The notes under the pieces are model-generated. The model saw only the letters and a list, made by a program, of their open reading frames with translations, had not been told where the DNA came from and ran no database searches. Shown piece by piece: positions 37,509 to 46,246 of a stretch of 64,000 nucleotides of DNA. The DNA comes from RPQJ01 sp963793675 (lineage in GTDB: Bacteria > Pseudomonadota > Gammaproteobacteria > Steroidobacterales > Steroidobacteraceae), in assembly GCA_963793675.1 (NCBI GenBank), contig CAWCBA010000004.1, forward strand, positions 248,001 through 312,000. Reading direction: 5' to 3'. Every line of letters starts with the position of its first letter. Within the stretch, counting starts at the first letter, position 1. The position numbers and the translations under genes are program-made.

Positions 37509-38447
37509 TCAGGCCGTCCAGACGATCTCGCCGGACCTGGTCAGGTCGTAGCCCCCGAAGACCTGCGCCAGTCGCTGGCATTCGCCGCCCCGCAGCACCT
37601 CGATGAGGCTGCGAAACAAGCTGCGGAAGAAGACGCCGCGCGACATGGCAAGGTCGAAGGCCTCCCAGCCGAGCGAATGGAATTCGAGCCCGAACTCGCC
37701 GGCAGCCGCCCTGACTCCCGGCGCGACGTCGGCCTGGCCAGTGGCGATGGCCGCGGCGGCATCGCGCTCCGAATAGGCGTGGGCCGTGATCCTGCGGTCC
37801 GCGGGATCGAGCCGGTGCTCGGCGATCAGCTCGCGCAGGAACCGCTGTGACCCGGCTCCTTCCTGGCGCGCAGCCCAGCGAATCCCGGGCGAGAACAGCT
37901 GCTCCATGCGGCTGTCGGCAGTCCACAGTCCGGGCGCCATGATCAGGCCCTGCTCACGTCGGAACAGCCGCACGAGAATCCAGTCCGTGTACTGCACGTA
38001 CTGCCGCAGCAGGGCCGGGTGACGCTGCAGGCTTTCACTGTCGGGTCCCCAGTGCAGCGCGCAGAGGTCGGCCCGCCGCCGGGCGAGGACTGCAAGACCA
38101 AGCTGGGTACCGATGGCGGCGTAACTGACGAGCGCACGTCCCTGCAGCTCGGCGGCGACCAGCGTCACCGCACGATGGAGCAACGGGTCGTCGCTGCCGG
38201 CGATGACGAGACGATCGGTGAGCAGTCCGCCGTGACTCGACTCGAGCAACCACTGGTCGACGAGATCGCGCGGGAACAACCACTTGCCAGTCAGCCGCGT
38301 CGCGGGGATCCGGCCCTCGTTCACCAGCGCGTAAACTTTCTTCTCGTTGATCTGCAGGTAGTGCGCCACCTGGCGCACGTTCATGAACCGCGGCGTCTCG
38401 TGGGCCTGGGCCTCCACCGCGGTCGCCTCGTGCTTGCTGGCTGGCAT
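37509..38447 (-). CDS. HTH (excisionase-like) regulator fused to a periplasmic-binding-protein-like domain
   Basis: A 312-residue cytosolic regulator. Residues about 20-70 form a MerR/excisionase-type helix-turn-helix (MNVRQVAHYLQINEKKVYAL, then GKWLFPRDLVDQWL). The rest resembles the PBP-like sensor domain of PF12727 type, related to molybdate- and tungstate-binding proteins (LVIAGSDDPLLHRAV, ALHWGPDS, WTADSRMEQLFSPGIRWAAR). The ATG at 38447 with a GAGGTG site gives a plausible start. Divergent from the formate dehydrogenase accessory genes, it is a good candidate to control them in response to oxyanion supply, but that is inference. Confidence 0.82.
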   Translation of the reverse strand: MPASKHEATAVEAQAHETPRFMNVRQVAHYLQINEKKVYALVNEGRIPATRLTGKWLFPRDLVDQWLLESSHGGLLTDRLVIAGSDDPLLHRAVTLVAAELQGRALVSYAAIGTQLGLAVLARRRADLCALHWGPDSESLQRHPALLRQYVQYTDWILVRLFRREQGLIMAPGLWTADSRMEQLFSPGIRWAARQEGAGSQRFLRELIAEHRLDPADRRITAHAYSERDAAAAIATGQADVAPGVRAAAGEFGLEFHSLGWEAFDLAMSRGVFFRSLFRSLIEVLRGGECQRLAQVFGGYDLTRSGEIVWTA

Positions 38448-38620
38448 TCCCGGACACCTCGCAGCGGTCACCGTGTGCGGGCCGGCCCCGGACAGCGGCG
38501 CCCTTGTTACCGCAAGAGTCTGCAAGATTCGTTCCCGGTGCCGGACCTGCCCAACCGCTCGCCCGCTGGTGCAGAATGAGGCGCGTCGGCCCGTGGGGTC
38601 GCCCGGTGGGAGTTGGTGCG

Positions 38621-39109
38621 ATGTCAGCGGGACCGAAACTCAGCCTGCCGATGGCCGTGATCATGGGCCGCAGGATGGTTGCTGGACAGGGCTGGCGGGT
38701 GCCGAGCTGGCGCGTCGTGGGTCTCGTCGCCGGCTCGGAGCTTCCGGGCGCGGAGGCCCAGGGCACGCCCGTGCATGGCGACGACGAGGAGGAGCACTTC
38801 CTGTGGGGCGGACTCCGACTCGAACTGTATCGCGACGCGGCCGACAGTTACTGGGTCAACCTGACCGGGCGGCAACCTTCGCTGTTCGTGCTGTGCAGCG
38901 AAGACGAGCAGTCCCGCATCGTTCCCAAGTTCGTCACGGCGGACCAGAACGAGGCCTGCTCGGGCGTCGAAGGCAACGATCGCGTGTTCGCCGCCCCGAT
39001 CCCTCCGGAGGTCTACCAGCACCTCGAGGCGTTCGTGGTCGAGCACAACCTGCCGCAGGAAACGCGCAAGCGCAAACGCACGGACTGGTCTGCGAGCGAG
39101 GGCTCGTGA
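38621..39109 (+). CDS. DUF3305 family protein of formate dehydrogenase clusters
   Basis: A 162-residue soluble protein starting MSAGPKLSLPMAVIMGRRMV. It has the DUF3305 pattern WRVPSWRVVGLVAG then LFVLCSEDEQSRIVPKFVT. This family is nearly always found beside DUF3306 and membrane-bound formate dehydrogenase genes and is thought to help assemble the enzyme. The ATG at 38621 is used; upstream frames are open but unlike the family. Its stop overlaps the GTG of the DUF3306 gene. Confidence 0.83.
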   Translation: MSAGPKLSLPMAVIMGRRMVAGQGWRVPSWRVVGLVAGSELPGAEAQGTPVHGDDEEEHFLWGGLRLELYRDAADSYWVNLTGRQPSLFVLCSEDEQSRIVPKFVTADQNEACSGVEGNDRVFAAPIPPEVYQHLEAFVVEHNLPQETRKRKRTDWSASEGS

Positions 39110-39732
39110 GCAGACGAGACCCGAAAGCCGAGGACCACGACGCCGCCGGCGAACCCTTCCTGCAGCGCTGGTCGAGACTCAAGTCGTCGACGCTGGACCG
39201 AGCGCAACCTGGTGGCTCCCAGGACGACACGACGTCGCGATCGGGCCTGCCCGAATCGCTCCCCGCGCAGTCGACGCCCATGGCGCCCGAGAAGACTGTG
39301 TTGCCGGACCTTGAATCGCTCGGACAGGACTCGGACTACAGCGCGTTCCTGAGACCCGACGTCGATGTAACACTGCGTCGTGCAGCGCTGCGCAAGCTGT
39401 TCCACAGCCCGAAGTTCAATGTCCTGGACGGACTGGACGACTATTGCGACGACTTTACTCAGTTCGCGCCGCTGGCCGGCATCGTGACCGCGGACATGCG
39501 ACACCACCTGGAGCGTGCAGCCAGGGAACTCGTGCCGGGTGAGGCGGGGTCGAAGCCGCGCCCCTCAACCGACGACGTACCAACGCAACGCTTGCCGGAC
39601 GTCGCAGCCGATACCGCCACGATGCACGCACCGAGCAACGGCGCTGCGACGGCAGTGGACCCCGCCCGCGGCGATACCGCCAGCCCTGCCACCGAGGAAC
39701 CCGAAGAACATGCCGATCGCAGGCCTGCCTGA
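39106..39732 (+). CDS. DUF3306 family protein of formate dehydrogenase clusters
   Basis: A 208-residue protein with disordered, charged ends and a conserved core LRRAALRKLFHSPKFNVLDG then LDDYCDDFTQFAPL, which is the DUF3306 signature. The start is GTG at 39106, overlapping the DUF3305 stop by four bases, and the end overlaps the ferredoxin-like gene by 23 bases. Function is unknown beyond its constant link to formate dehydrogenase loci. Confidence 0.85.
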   Translation: MSRRDPKAEDHDAAGEPFLQRWSRLKSSTLDRAQPGGSQDDTTSRSGLPESLPAQSTPMAPEKTVLPDLESLGQDSDYSAFLRPDVDVTLRRAALRKLFHSPKFNVLDGLDDYCDDFTQFAPLAGIVTADMRHHLERAARELVPGEAGSKPRPSTDDVPTQRLPDVAADTATMHAPSNGAATAVDPARGDTASPATEEPEEHADRRPA

Positions 39733-41374
39733 AACGGAAGCGGACGGTCGCGCCCGAGCGGGCGCGCTGGCGGCGCTGCGGCTCGTCGACGTCGAACCGG
39801 CCGCCGTCGTCGAATTCATGTCGCATGGCCGGTGCCTGGTCATCGGTTCGAAATCGGCAGCGCTGGACCTGGCGCGGGGCTTTGCGGGCAAGCTGGACGT
39901 CGTCGTTGCCGTGCCCGGCGAGGGCGCCCTCGACGTCGACCGTGTCGAAGGCATCGACGTGGTGAGCGGCGAACGAGTACTTGTGCGCGGCGCACTGGGC
40001 GACTTCGACGTGGTGATGATTGCGGGCGAACAGCACCATCCGGTCGGTGCGCTGTTGTCGCCGCCGATCGGACGATTCGACCTGGTGGTCGACCTGGGAA
40101 CGCCGCCGCTGATGCGGCAGGCGATGCCGCCGCTCGGATATTACGCTCCCGGCGCCGACGAGGACGAGCGCGCCGCATTGCTCAAGACGTTGCCGGAGAT
40201 GCGCGGCGAATTCGAAAAGCCCAGGTACTTCAATTACAACCCCGAAATCTGCGCGCACGGACGCAACGGCAAGCGCGCGTGCACGCTTTGCATCGACGCA
40301 TGCCCGGCCGAGGCGATCGTCTCGATTGGCAATACAGTGCAGGTGAATCCGTACCTGTGCCAGGGCGGCGGTGCCTGCGCCACGGTCTGCCCCAGCGGGG
40401 CCATGACCTATGCCTATCCGAGCGCTGCTGACCTGCTGGGCGCGCTGCGCGCGCTGCTCAGTCACTTCCACTCGGCAGGTGGATCCTCGCCATGCCTGCT
40501 GCTGCATGACGCGGCGTCCTCCGCCGCGCTCGAGCGCCACCTGGTATCACGCATGCCGCAGCGTGTGCTGCCCGTCGAGATCGAAGAAATCGGCTCGGTC
40601 GGCATGGAAGCGTGGCTCGCCTGCCTCGCCTACGGTGCAGAGGCCGTGGTGCTGCTGACATCGGACCGCACCCCGCCGCAGGTCGTCGAGGCGCTGCACG
40701 AGCAGCTCGGCACTGCGTGGGCGATCCTTGCCGGAATGGGATATGGCGAGGATTGCCTGCGCATCGTGAATGTCGACCAGGCTGACGCGGCACTGCAGGT
40801 ACTGCTCGGGCTGCCGGGCAAGTCGGCACGGCCCGCGGCGCGCTTTGCAGCGCCCGCTGCCGACAAGCGCGGGACCTTGCGGCTCGCTTTGCAGCACCTC
40901 TACGCACACGCACCCGCGCCGAAGCGCAGCGTCGCGCTGCCGCCGGGCGCGCCATTCGGCGAGGTACGCGTCAATGCCGCGGCCTGCACGCTCTGCATGA
41001 GCTGCGTGTCGGCATGCCCGACCAACGCATTGCAGGACGGCCGCGGCCTGCCGCAACTGAACTTCCGCGAGTGGAGCTGCATCCAGTGCGGACTGTGCGA
41101 AAAAACCTGCCCGGAGGATGCGGTGTCCTTGGGCGCGCGCTTGCTGTACGACCAGGAGGCGCGGGAACTCCCGCGGACCTTGCACGAAGAGCAGCCGGTG
41201 TGCTGCGTGGCCTGCGGCAAGCCGTTCGCGACCCGCTCGATGCTGGAGAAGCTCAGCCGCAAGCTGGAAGGCCACTGGATGTTCCAGACCGACGAGGCAC
41301 GCAGGCGCATGCAGATGTGCGAGGACTGCCGGGTGCGTGACCTGTTTGCAAGCGAGGCGCGCAAAGGCCGTTGA
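39710..41374 (+). CDS. Multi-cluster 4Fe-4S ferredoxin-like protein of the formate dehydrogenase locus
   Basis: A 554-residue cytosolic iron-sulfur protein. Cluster motifs in order: CTLCIDACPAEAI, CQGGGACATVCPSGAM, CTLCMSCVSACPTNAL and CIQCGLCEKTCPEDAV, so up to four 4Fe-4S clusters, then a small CVACGKPF ... CEDCR zinc-like knot at the end. The first 150 residues resemble a Rossmann-type domain, and residues 250-400 a hydrogenase-delta-like domain. Members lie in formate dehydrogenase clusters and are believed to help mature or couple the enzyme. It starts inside the DUF3306 gene. Confidence 0.85.
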   Translation: MPIAGLPETEADGRARAGALAALRLVDVEPAAVVEFMSHGRCLVIGSKSAALDLARGFAGKLDVVVAVPGEGALDVDRVEGIDVVSGERVLVRGALGDFDVVMIAGEQHHPVGALLSPPIGRFDLVVDLGTPPLMRQAMPPLGYYAPGADEDERAALLKTLPEMRGEFEKPRYFNYNPEICAHGRNGKRACTLCIDACPAEAIVSIGNTVQVNPYLCQGGGACATVCPSGAMTYAYPSAADLLGALRALLSHFHSAGGSSPCLLLHDAASSAALERHLVSRMPQRVLPVEIEEIGSVGMEAWLACLAYGAEAVVLLTSDRTPPQVVEALHEQLGTAWAILAGMGYGEDCLRIVNVDQADAALQVLLGLPGKSARPAARFAAPAADKRGTLRLALQHLYAHAPAPKRSVALPPGAPFGEVRVNAAACTLCMSCVSACPTNALQDGRGLPQLNFREWSCIQCGLCEKTCPEDAVSLGARLLYDQEARELPRTLHEEQPVCCVACGKPFATRSMLEKLSRKLEGHWMFQTDEARRRMQMCEDCRVRDLFASEARKGR

Positions 41375-41411
41375 GCCGATTGATCTGCGTCATTATGACC
41401 GACGGTCTGGA

Positions 41412-41430
41412 CACAATGTCTCATATTGTG
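41412..41430. promoter_or_regulatory. Inverted repeat upstream of the chaperone-fdh transcript, candidate operator
   Basis: CACAAT (41412-41417), seven-base spacer, ATTGTG (41425-41430). It lies in the 169-base AT-richer gap between the ferredoxin-like gene and the chaperone gene, where an internal promoter for the structural genes would sit. A regulator dimer could bind it; which one is unknown. Confidence 0.4.
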
Positions 41431-41543
41431 AGGACTTCATTGGATATATTGGAATTAACAGGTGGCACTGGTTGCTTGCCACCGGTCGTGGATGGCCCGT
41501 ATTTTGCAGACATGTTTGAAGTTTCCAGCGCGGGGTCCTGTAG

Positions 41544-42209
41544 ATGTTGTCCCAGTCAACCGGCCGGATTGAATCGCGCGAGGTGGTGCGCTTGAGCGCG
41601 CTGCCCGACGAGGACCGCGCCCGGGGCAACCTGTACGCGCTGCTCGGCCGCCTGCTGGCCGGGCCTCCTGACGACGGGATGCTGCAGATGCTGCGCGGTA
41701 TTGCTCCCGAGGCCGGCGACGACAGCCTGCTGGCGGCGTCCTGGCAGATGCTGGCGGTGGCCGCGTCACGCACGGATCAGGAATCCCTGAAGAACGAATA
41801 CGACACGCTGTTCATCGGCGTCGGCCGCGGCGAACTCGTGCCCTACGGCTCGTGGTACCTCACGGGTTTCCTGATGGAGCAGCCGCTCGCCCGGTTGAGG
41901 AGCGACCTGCGCGAACTCGGCATCGAGCGCCAGCCAGGCGTGCACGAGCCCGAGGACCATGCTGCGGCCCTGTGCGACACGATGGCGCTGCTCATCACGG
42001 CGGATCAGCCGGCGCCGCTCGACCAGCAGTATGGTTTCTATGCCCGACACCTCGAGCCCTGGATTCCACGGTTCTTCCGCGACCTGCAGCAGGCGGAATC
42101 CGCGCGTTTCTACCGGGCCGTGGGTCAACTGGGCGAACTGTTCATCGACGTCGAGGCCCAGGCGTTCCGGGTTGCCGTCCCGGCCGCAGGCGCCGCGAAG
42201 TCCACCTGA
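41544..42209 (+). CDS. TorD/DmsD-family molybdoenzyme chaperone
   Basis: A 221-residue all-helical chaperone, with ARGNLYALLGRLLAGPPDD, SLKNEYDTLFIGVGRGELVP and VHEPEDHAAALCDTM, the last being the family EPEDHxxxE/D-like signature. Such proteins bind the Tat signal of a molybdoenzyme and hold it until cofactor is loaded. The obvious client is the FdhA precursor encoded 280 bases further on. Start ATG at 41544. Confidence 0.9.
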   Translation: MLSQSTGRIESREVVRLSALPDEDRARGNLYALLGRLLAGPPDDGMLQMLRGIAPEAGDDSLLAASWQMLAVAASRTDQESLKNEYDTLFIGVGRGELVPYGSWYLTGFLMEQPLARLRSDLRELGIERQPGVHEPEDHAAALCDTMALLITADQPAPLDQQYGFYARHLEPWIPRFFRDLQQAESARFYRAVGQLGELFIDVEAQAFRVAVPAAGAAKST

Positions 42210-42221
42210 GGAAGCAAGACC

Positions 42222-42428
42222 ATGATTCGAGATCTGCGTGATGCCAGGACCAACCGACGCAAGTTCCTGCGTAAGCTCGCGGCAGCAGGCGGCCTCGTTG
42301 CCGCCGCGGGATCGGCCGGCGCGACCGCCGTGGCCCAGCCTGCGGCGCCCACGGCACCGGCGAGCAAGCCCACGGGCTATCGCGTGACTGCCCACGTGTC
42401 GAAGTATTACGACAAGGCGCGCATCTGA
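42222..42428 (+). CDS. Small Tat-signal protein of formate dehydrogenase loci
   Basis: A 68-residue protein with a twin-arginine motif (TNRRKFLRKLAAAGG), hydrophobic stretch and a short tail that ends YRVTAHVSKYYDKARI. This is the small Tat-target protein regularly found just before the formate dehydrogenase alpha gene (TIGR02811 type). It may be a small accessory subunit; role unproven. It begins 13 bases after the chaperone stop. Confidence 0.87.
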   Translation: MIRDLRDARTNRRKFLRKLAAAGGLVAAAGSAGATAVAQPAAPTAPASKPTGYRVTAHVSKYYDKARI

Positions 42429-42489
42429 CCGGCTCGCCGGCGCGAGCCGTCCACACGCGTCCTCACCACTGCAACCGGGAGACTCAGCG

Positions 42490-45375
42490 ATGAAGCTGGT
42501 CAAGAAGCAAGACCTCGAAACCGCCGAATCCACGCCCGCGGCCAGCGGACTGCTCGGCCGCACGATCGACCGGCGCACTTTCCTGCGCCGCACCGGCATG
42601 GCGGCCGGCGGCGCAGCCGTCGCCACCACCGTGTCGATGCGCATGATGCGACGCGCGGACGCGACTGCGGCCGAGGCCGGCGACGGCGACGTCGTGACCC
42701 GGCGTTCAGTCTGCACGCACTGCTCGGTCGGCTGCGGCATCATCGCAGAGGTGCAGGACGGCGTCTGGACCGGCCAGGAGCCCGATTTCGACTCGCCCAT
42801 CAACCTCGGCGGTCATTGCGCCAAGGGCGCCGCAGTGCGCGAACACGGCCATGGCGACAAGCGCCTCAAGTACCCGATGAAGCTCGTGGGCGGCAAGTGG
42901 CAACGGTTGTCGTGGGACCAGGCCATCGACGAGATCGGCGACAAGGTGCTGGCGATTCGCGAGCAGCACAGCCCGGACTCCGTCTACTGGCTCGGCTCGG
43001 CGAAGTTCTCGAACGAGCAGTCGTACCTGTTCCGCAAGTTCGCCGCGCTGTGGGGCAGCAACAACGTCGATCACCAGGCCCGCATCTGCCACTCGACGAC
43101 GGTGGCGGGCGTGGCGAACACCTGGGGTTACGGCGCGATGACCAACTCCTACAACGACATTCACCTGTCCAAGTCGATGTTCTTCATCGGCAGCAATGCC
43201 GCCGAGGCGCACCCGGTCGCGATGCAGCACATCCTGCGCGGCAAGGAGAACGGCGGCAAGCTGATCGTCGTCGACCCGCGCTTCACGCGCACTGCGGCGC
43301 ATGCCGACCAGTACATCCGGCTCCGCTCCGGCACCGACGTGCCGCTGATCTGGGGCATGCTCTGGCACATCTTCGGGAACGGCTGGGAGGACAAGGAGTA
43401 CATCAGCCAGCGCGTCTTCGGCATGGACGAGGTTCGGGCGGAAGTCGCGAAGTGGACGCCCGACGTCGTCCAGAACGTGACCGGCGTGCCGCCGGAAGAG
43501 GTCAAGCGCGCGGCCCAGACCATGGCGGAAAACCGGCCGGGAACCATCGTCTGGTGCATGGGCGGCACCCAGCACACGATCGGCAACAACAACACCCGCG
43601 CCTACTGCATCCTGCAGCTCGCACTCGGCAACATCGGCATTGCCGGCGGTGGCGCCAACATCTTCCGCGGCCACGACAACGTGCAGGGCGCCACCGATTT
43701 CGGCGTGCTGGCGGATTCGCTGCCGGGCTATTACGGGCTGGCCGAGGGCGCCTGGAAGCACTGGTGCAAGGTGTGGGACCTTGACTTCGATTGGCTCAAG
43801 TCGCGCTTCGACCAGGCGAGCTACGAGGAAGGCAAGGACGTTACGCCCTCCATGTTCCTGCGCGGCATCACGGTGTCGCGCTGGATCGACGGCGTGCTGG
43901 AACCCGCCGAGAACATGGCGCAGAAAGCCCCGATCAAGGCCATGTTCATGTGGGGCCACGCACCCAACAGCCAGACGCGCGGTCCCGAGATGAAGAAGGC
44001 CATGGAGGCGCTCGACATCCTGGTCGTGGTGGATCCGTACCCGACGCACTCGGCGGTGCTGCCGGACCGGCAGGACGGCATCTACCTGCTGCCGGCGGCC
44101 ACGCAGTTCGAGACCTATGGCTCCGTCACGGCCTCGAACCGCTCCATGCAGTGGCGCGAGAAGATCATCGAGCCGCTGTTCGAGTCGCTGCCCGACCACG
44201 TCATCATGTACAAGTTCGCGAAGAAGCTCGGCTTCGCGGAGCAGTTGACCAAGCACGTCAAGGTCAACGGCGAGGAGCCGCTGATCGAGGACATCCTGCG
44301 CGAGATCAACCGCGGCATGTGGACGATCGGCTACACGGGGCAGAGCCCGGAACGCCTCAAGCTCCACCTGGAGCACAAGCACACGTTCAACACGACGACG
44401 CTGAAGGCCGAGGGCGGCCCCTGCGACGGCGAATACTACGGACTGCCGTGGCCCTGCTGGGGCACGCCGGAGATGAAGCACCCAGGTTCACCGAACCTGT
44501 ACGACACCAGCAAGAGCGTCGCAGAGGGCGGTATGCCGTTCCGCGCCAACTTCGGCGTCGAGTACCAGGGCAAGACACTGCTCTCGGAGGGCTCCTGGAG
44601 CAAGGGCTCCGAGATCCAGGACGGCTACCCGGAATTCACGGCCGACCTTCTCAAGCAACTCGGATGGTGGGACGACCTGACTGCCGACGAAAAGACGGCC
44701 GCCGAGGGCAAGAACTGGAAGACCGACCTGTCCGGCGGCATCCAGCGCGTTGCGATCAAGCACGGCTGCGCGCCGTACGGCAACGGCAAGGCCCGCTGCA
44801 TCGTATGGAATTTCCCGGACCCGGTGCCGATCCATCGCGAACCGCTGTACACGTCGCGCCACGACCTGGTGGAGAAGTTCCCGACCTATGAGGACCGCAA
44901 GCGCTTCTGGCGCCTGCCCACCCGTTACATGTCCATCCAGGCGAAGGACTACTCCGGCGACTACCCGCTGATCCACACCAGCGGCCGCCTGGTGGAATAC
45001 GAGGGCGGTGGCGAGGAAACGCGCTCGAACAAGTGGCTCGCAGAACTGCAGCAGAACATGTTCGCCGAGATCAACCCCGCCGACGCAAACGACCGTGGCA
45101 TCAAGGACGGCCAGTGGATCTGGCTCGCGGGCCCGGAGGGCGGCCGCATCAAGATCATGGCGATGGTCACACCACGCGTCGGCAAGGGCGTGGTGTTCAC
45201 GCCCTATCACTTCGGCGGCCGGTTCCAGGGCAAGGACCTGTTGGCGAAGTACCCGGAAGGCACGGCTCCCTGGGTACGTGGCGAAGCTGCCAACACCGTC
45301 TTCACGTACGGCTATGACTCGGTGACCGCGATGCAGGAAACCAAGGCCTCGCTCTGCCAGATCACGCCAGCCTAG
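42490..45375 (+). CDS. fdhA: Formate dehydrogenase catalytic alpha subunit, Cys type, Tat-exported
   Basis: A 961-residue molybdenum or tungsten bis-MGD enzyme that oxidises formate to CO2 in the periplasm. It has a Tat signal (DRRTFLRRTGMAAGG, residues 27-41), the 4Fe-4S motif CTHCSVGC (Cys75, 78, 82) plus Cys110 and the electron-path Lys112 in GGHCAKGAA. The metal ligand is Cys200 with His201 in DHQARICHSTTVAGV, where E. coli FdnG has selenocysteine; so no Sec machinery is needed. The gene is intact over 2.9 kb. It is followed 13 bases later by the beta subunit. Confidence 0.95.
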   Translation: MKLVKKQDLETAESTPAASGLLGRTIDRRTFLRRTGMAAGGAAVATTVSMRMMRRADATAAEAGDGDVVTRRSVCTHCSVGCGIIAEVQDGVWTGQEPDFDSPINLGGHCAKGAAVREHGHGDKRLKYPMKLVGGKWQRLSWDQAIDEIGDKVLAIREQHSPDSVYWLGSAKFSNEQSYLFRKFAALWGSNNVDHQARICHSTTVAGVANTWGYGAMTNSYNDIHLSKSMFFIGSNAAEAHPVAMQHILRGKENGGKLIVVDPRFTRTAAHADQYIRLRSGTDVPLIWGMLWHIFGNGWEDKEYISQRVFGMDEVRAEVAKWTPDVVQNVTGVPPEEVKRAAQTMAENRPGTIVWCMGGTQHTIGNNNTRAYCILQLALGNIGIAGGGANIFRGHDNVQGATDFGVLADSLPGYYGLAEGAWKHWCKVWDLDFDWLKSRFDQASYEEGKDVTPSMFLRGITVSRWIDGVLEPAENMAQKAPIKAMFMWGHAPNSQTRGPEMKKAMEALDILVVVDPYPTHSAVLPDRQDGIYLLPAATQFETYGSVTASNRSMQWREKIIEPLFESLPDHVIMYKFAKKLGFAEQLTKHVKVNGEEPLIEDILREINRGMWTIGYTGQSPERLKLHLEHKHTFNTTTLKAEGGPCDGEYYGLPWPCWGTPEMKHPGSPNLYDTSKSVAEGGMPFRANFGVEYQGKTLLSEGSWSKGSEIQDGYPEFTADLLKQLGWWDDLTADEKTAAEGKNWKTDLSGGIQRVAIKHGCAPYGNGKARCIVWNFPDPVPIHREPLYTSRHDLVEKFPTYEDRKRFWRLPTRYMSIQAKDYSGDYPLIHTSGRLVEYEGGGEETRSNKWLAELQQNMFAEINPADANDRGIKDGQWIWLAGPEGGRIKIMAMVTPRVGKGVVFTPYHFGGRFQGKDLLAKYPEGTAPWVRGEAANTVFTYGYDSVTAMQETKASLCQITPA

Positions 45376-45388
45376 GAGAGACTCGATC

Positions 45389-45979
45389 ATGGCTCGAATG
45401 AAATTCCTGTGCGATTCCGAGCGCTGCATCGAATGCAACGGCTGCGTGACCGCCTGCAAGAACGAGAACGACGTCCCGTGGGGCGTAAACCGCCGCCGGG
45501 TAGTCACGCTCGACGACGGCGTGCCCGGGGAACGCTCGATCTCGGTGGCCTGCATGCACTGCACGGATGCGCCGTGCGCGGCCGTCTGCCCGGTCGACTG
45601 CTTCACCACCACCGCAGACGGCATCGTGCTGCACGACAAGGACCTCTGCATCGGCTGCGGCTACTGCTTCTATGCGTGTCCTTTCGGCGCACCGCAGTAC
45701 CCGCAGAAAGAGGCGTTCGGCGTGCGCGGCAAGATGGACAAGTGCACGTTCTGCGCCGGCGGGCCGGGTGACGGCACCGCCGAGGAGCAGGCCGCGAAAT
45801 ACGGACGCAACCGTGTCGCCGAGGGCAAGCTGCCGATGTGCGCGGAGATGTGCTCGACCAAGGCGCTGCTCGCGGGCGACGGCGACGTCGTTTCGGACAT
45901 CTACCGCGAGCGCGTCATGAAGCGCGACGGCCGGCCGCAGAGCTGGGGCTGGTTGGCCGCGTACCAGGACGAAGTGTGA
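45389..45979 (+). CDS. fdhB: Formate dehydrogenase iron-sulfur beta subunit
   Basis: A 196-residue ferredoxin-like subunit with four cysteine groups: CIECNGCVTAC, CMHCTDAPCAAVC, CIGCGYCFYAC and CTFC with CAEMC, enough for four 4Fe-4S clusters. It passes electrons from the alpha subunit to the cytochrome b subunit. It has no signal of its own and is expected to be carried through Tat with FdhA. The short length and lack of a C-terminal membrane helix match the FDH3-type beta subunit. Confidence 0.94.
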   Translation: MARMKFLCDSERCIECNGCVTACKNENDVPWGVNRRRVVTLDDGVPGERSISVACMHCTDAPCAAVCPVDCFTTTADGIVLHDKDLCIGCGYCFYACPFGAPQYPQKEAFGVRGKMDKCTFCAGGPGDGTAEEQAAKYGRNRVAEGKLPMCAEMCSTKALLAGDGDVVSDIYRERVMKRDGRPQSWGWLAAYQDEV

Positions 45980-46017
45980 GGCGGCAGTTCGATCGGCTCC
46001 TTATGGAGAATCGTGCA

Positions 46018-46215
46018 ATGAAAACCTGGCAACTGGTGCGGGTCCTCGGCTCGCTGGCCGTGATGGCGTTGCTCACGACGGGGTGCGGTCGCGGTACGGG
46101 CGTAACCATCTACGAACCCGGCGTCTACAAGGGTGCGGCGTATTCGCTGCAGTCCACGCCGGAGCTGCAGTCACGGCTGCAGGAGCGCTGCCGCCTGGGC
46201 CAGTCGGATCGCTGA
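46018..46215 (+). CDS. Small lipoprotein between fdhB and fdhC
   Basis: A 65-residue protein with a lipoprotein signal (LLTTGC, Cys23) and a mature tail of about 43 residues, VTIYEPGVYKGAAYSLQSTP and so on. The start at 46018 has a GGAG site. It sits in the structural operon between the beta and gamma subunit genes, 38 bases after fdhB and 31 before fdhC, so it is probably an accessory of the complex. I do not know a named family for it. Confidence 0.72.
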   Translation: MKTWQLVRVLGSLAVMALLTTGCGRGTGVTIYEPGVYKGAAYSLQSTPELQSRLQERCRLGQSDR

Positions 46216-46246
46216 CACGCCGGGCAGCAGGATCGGGAGAAGACGA

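Noticed and set aside
41455..41485. Sigma-54-like promoter TGGCAC ... TTGC upstream of the chaperone gene
   Set aside because: The spacing between TGGCAC and the two TTGC copies is three or seven bases, not the required five. Sigma-54 promoters tolerate little change in spacing.
42706..44481. 591-codon open frame antisense to fdhA
   Set aside because: High GC codon bias leaves long open antisense frames; the plus-strand frame has full family conservation over the same bases.
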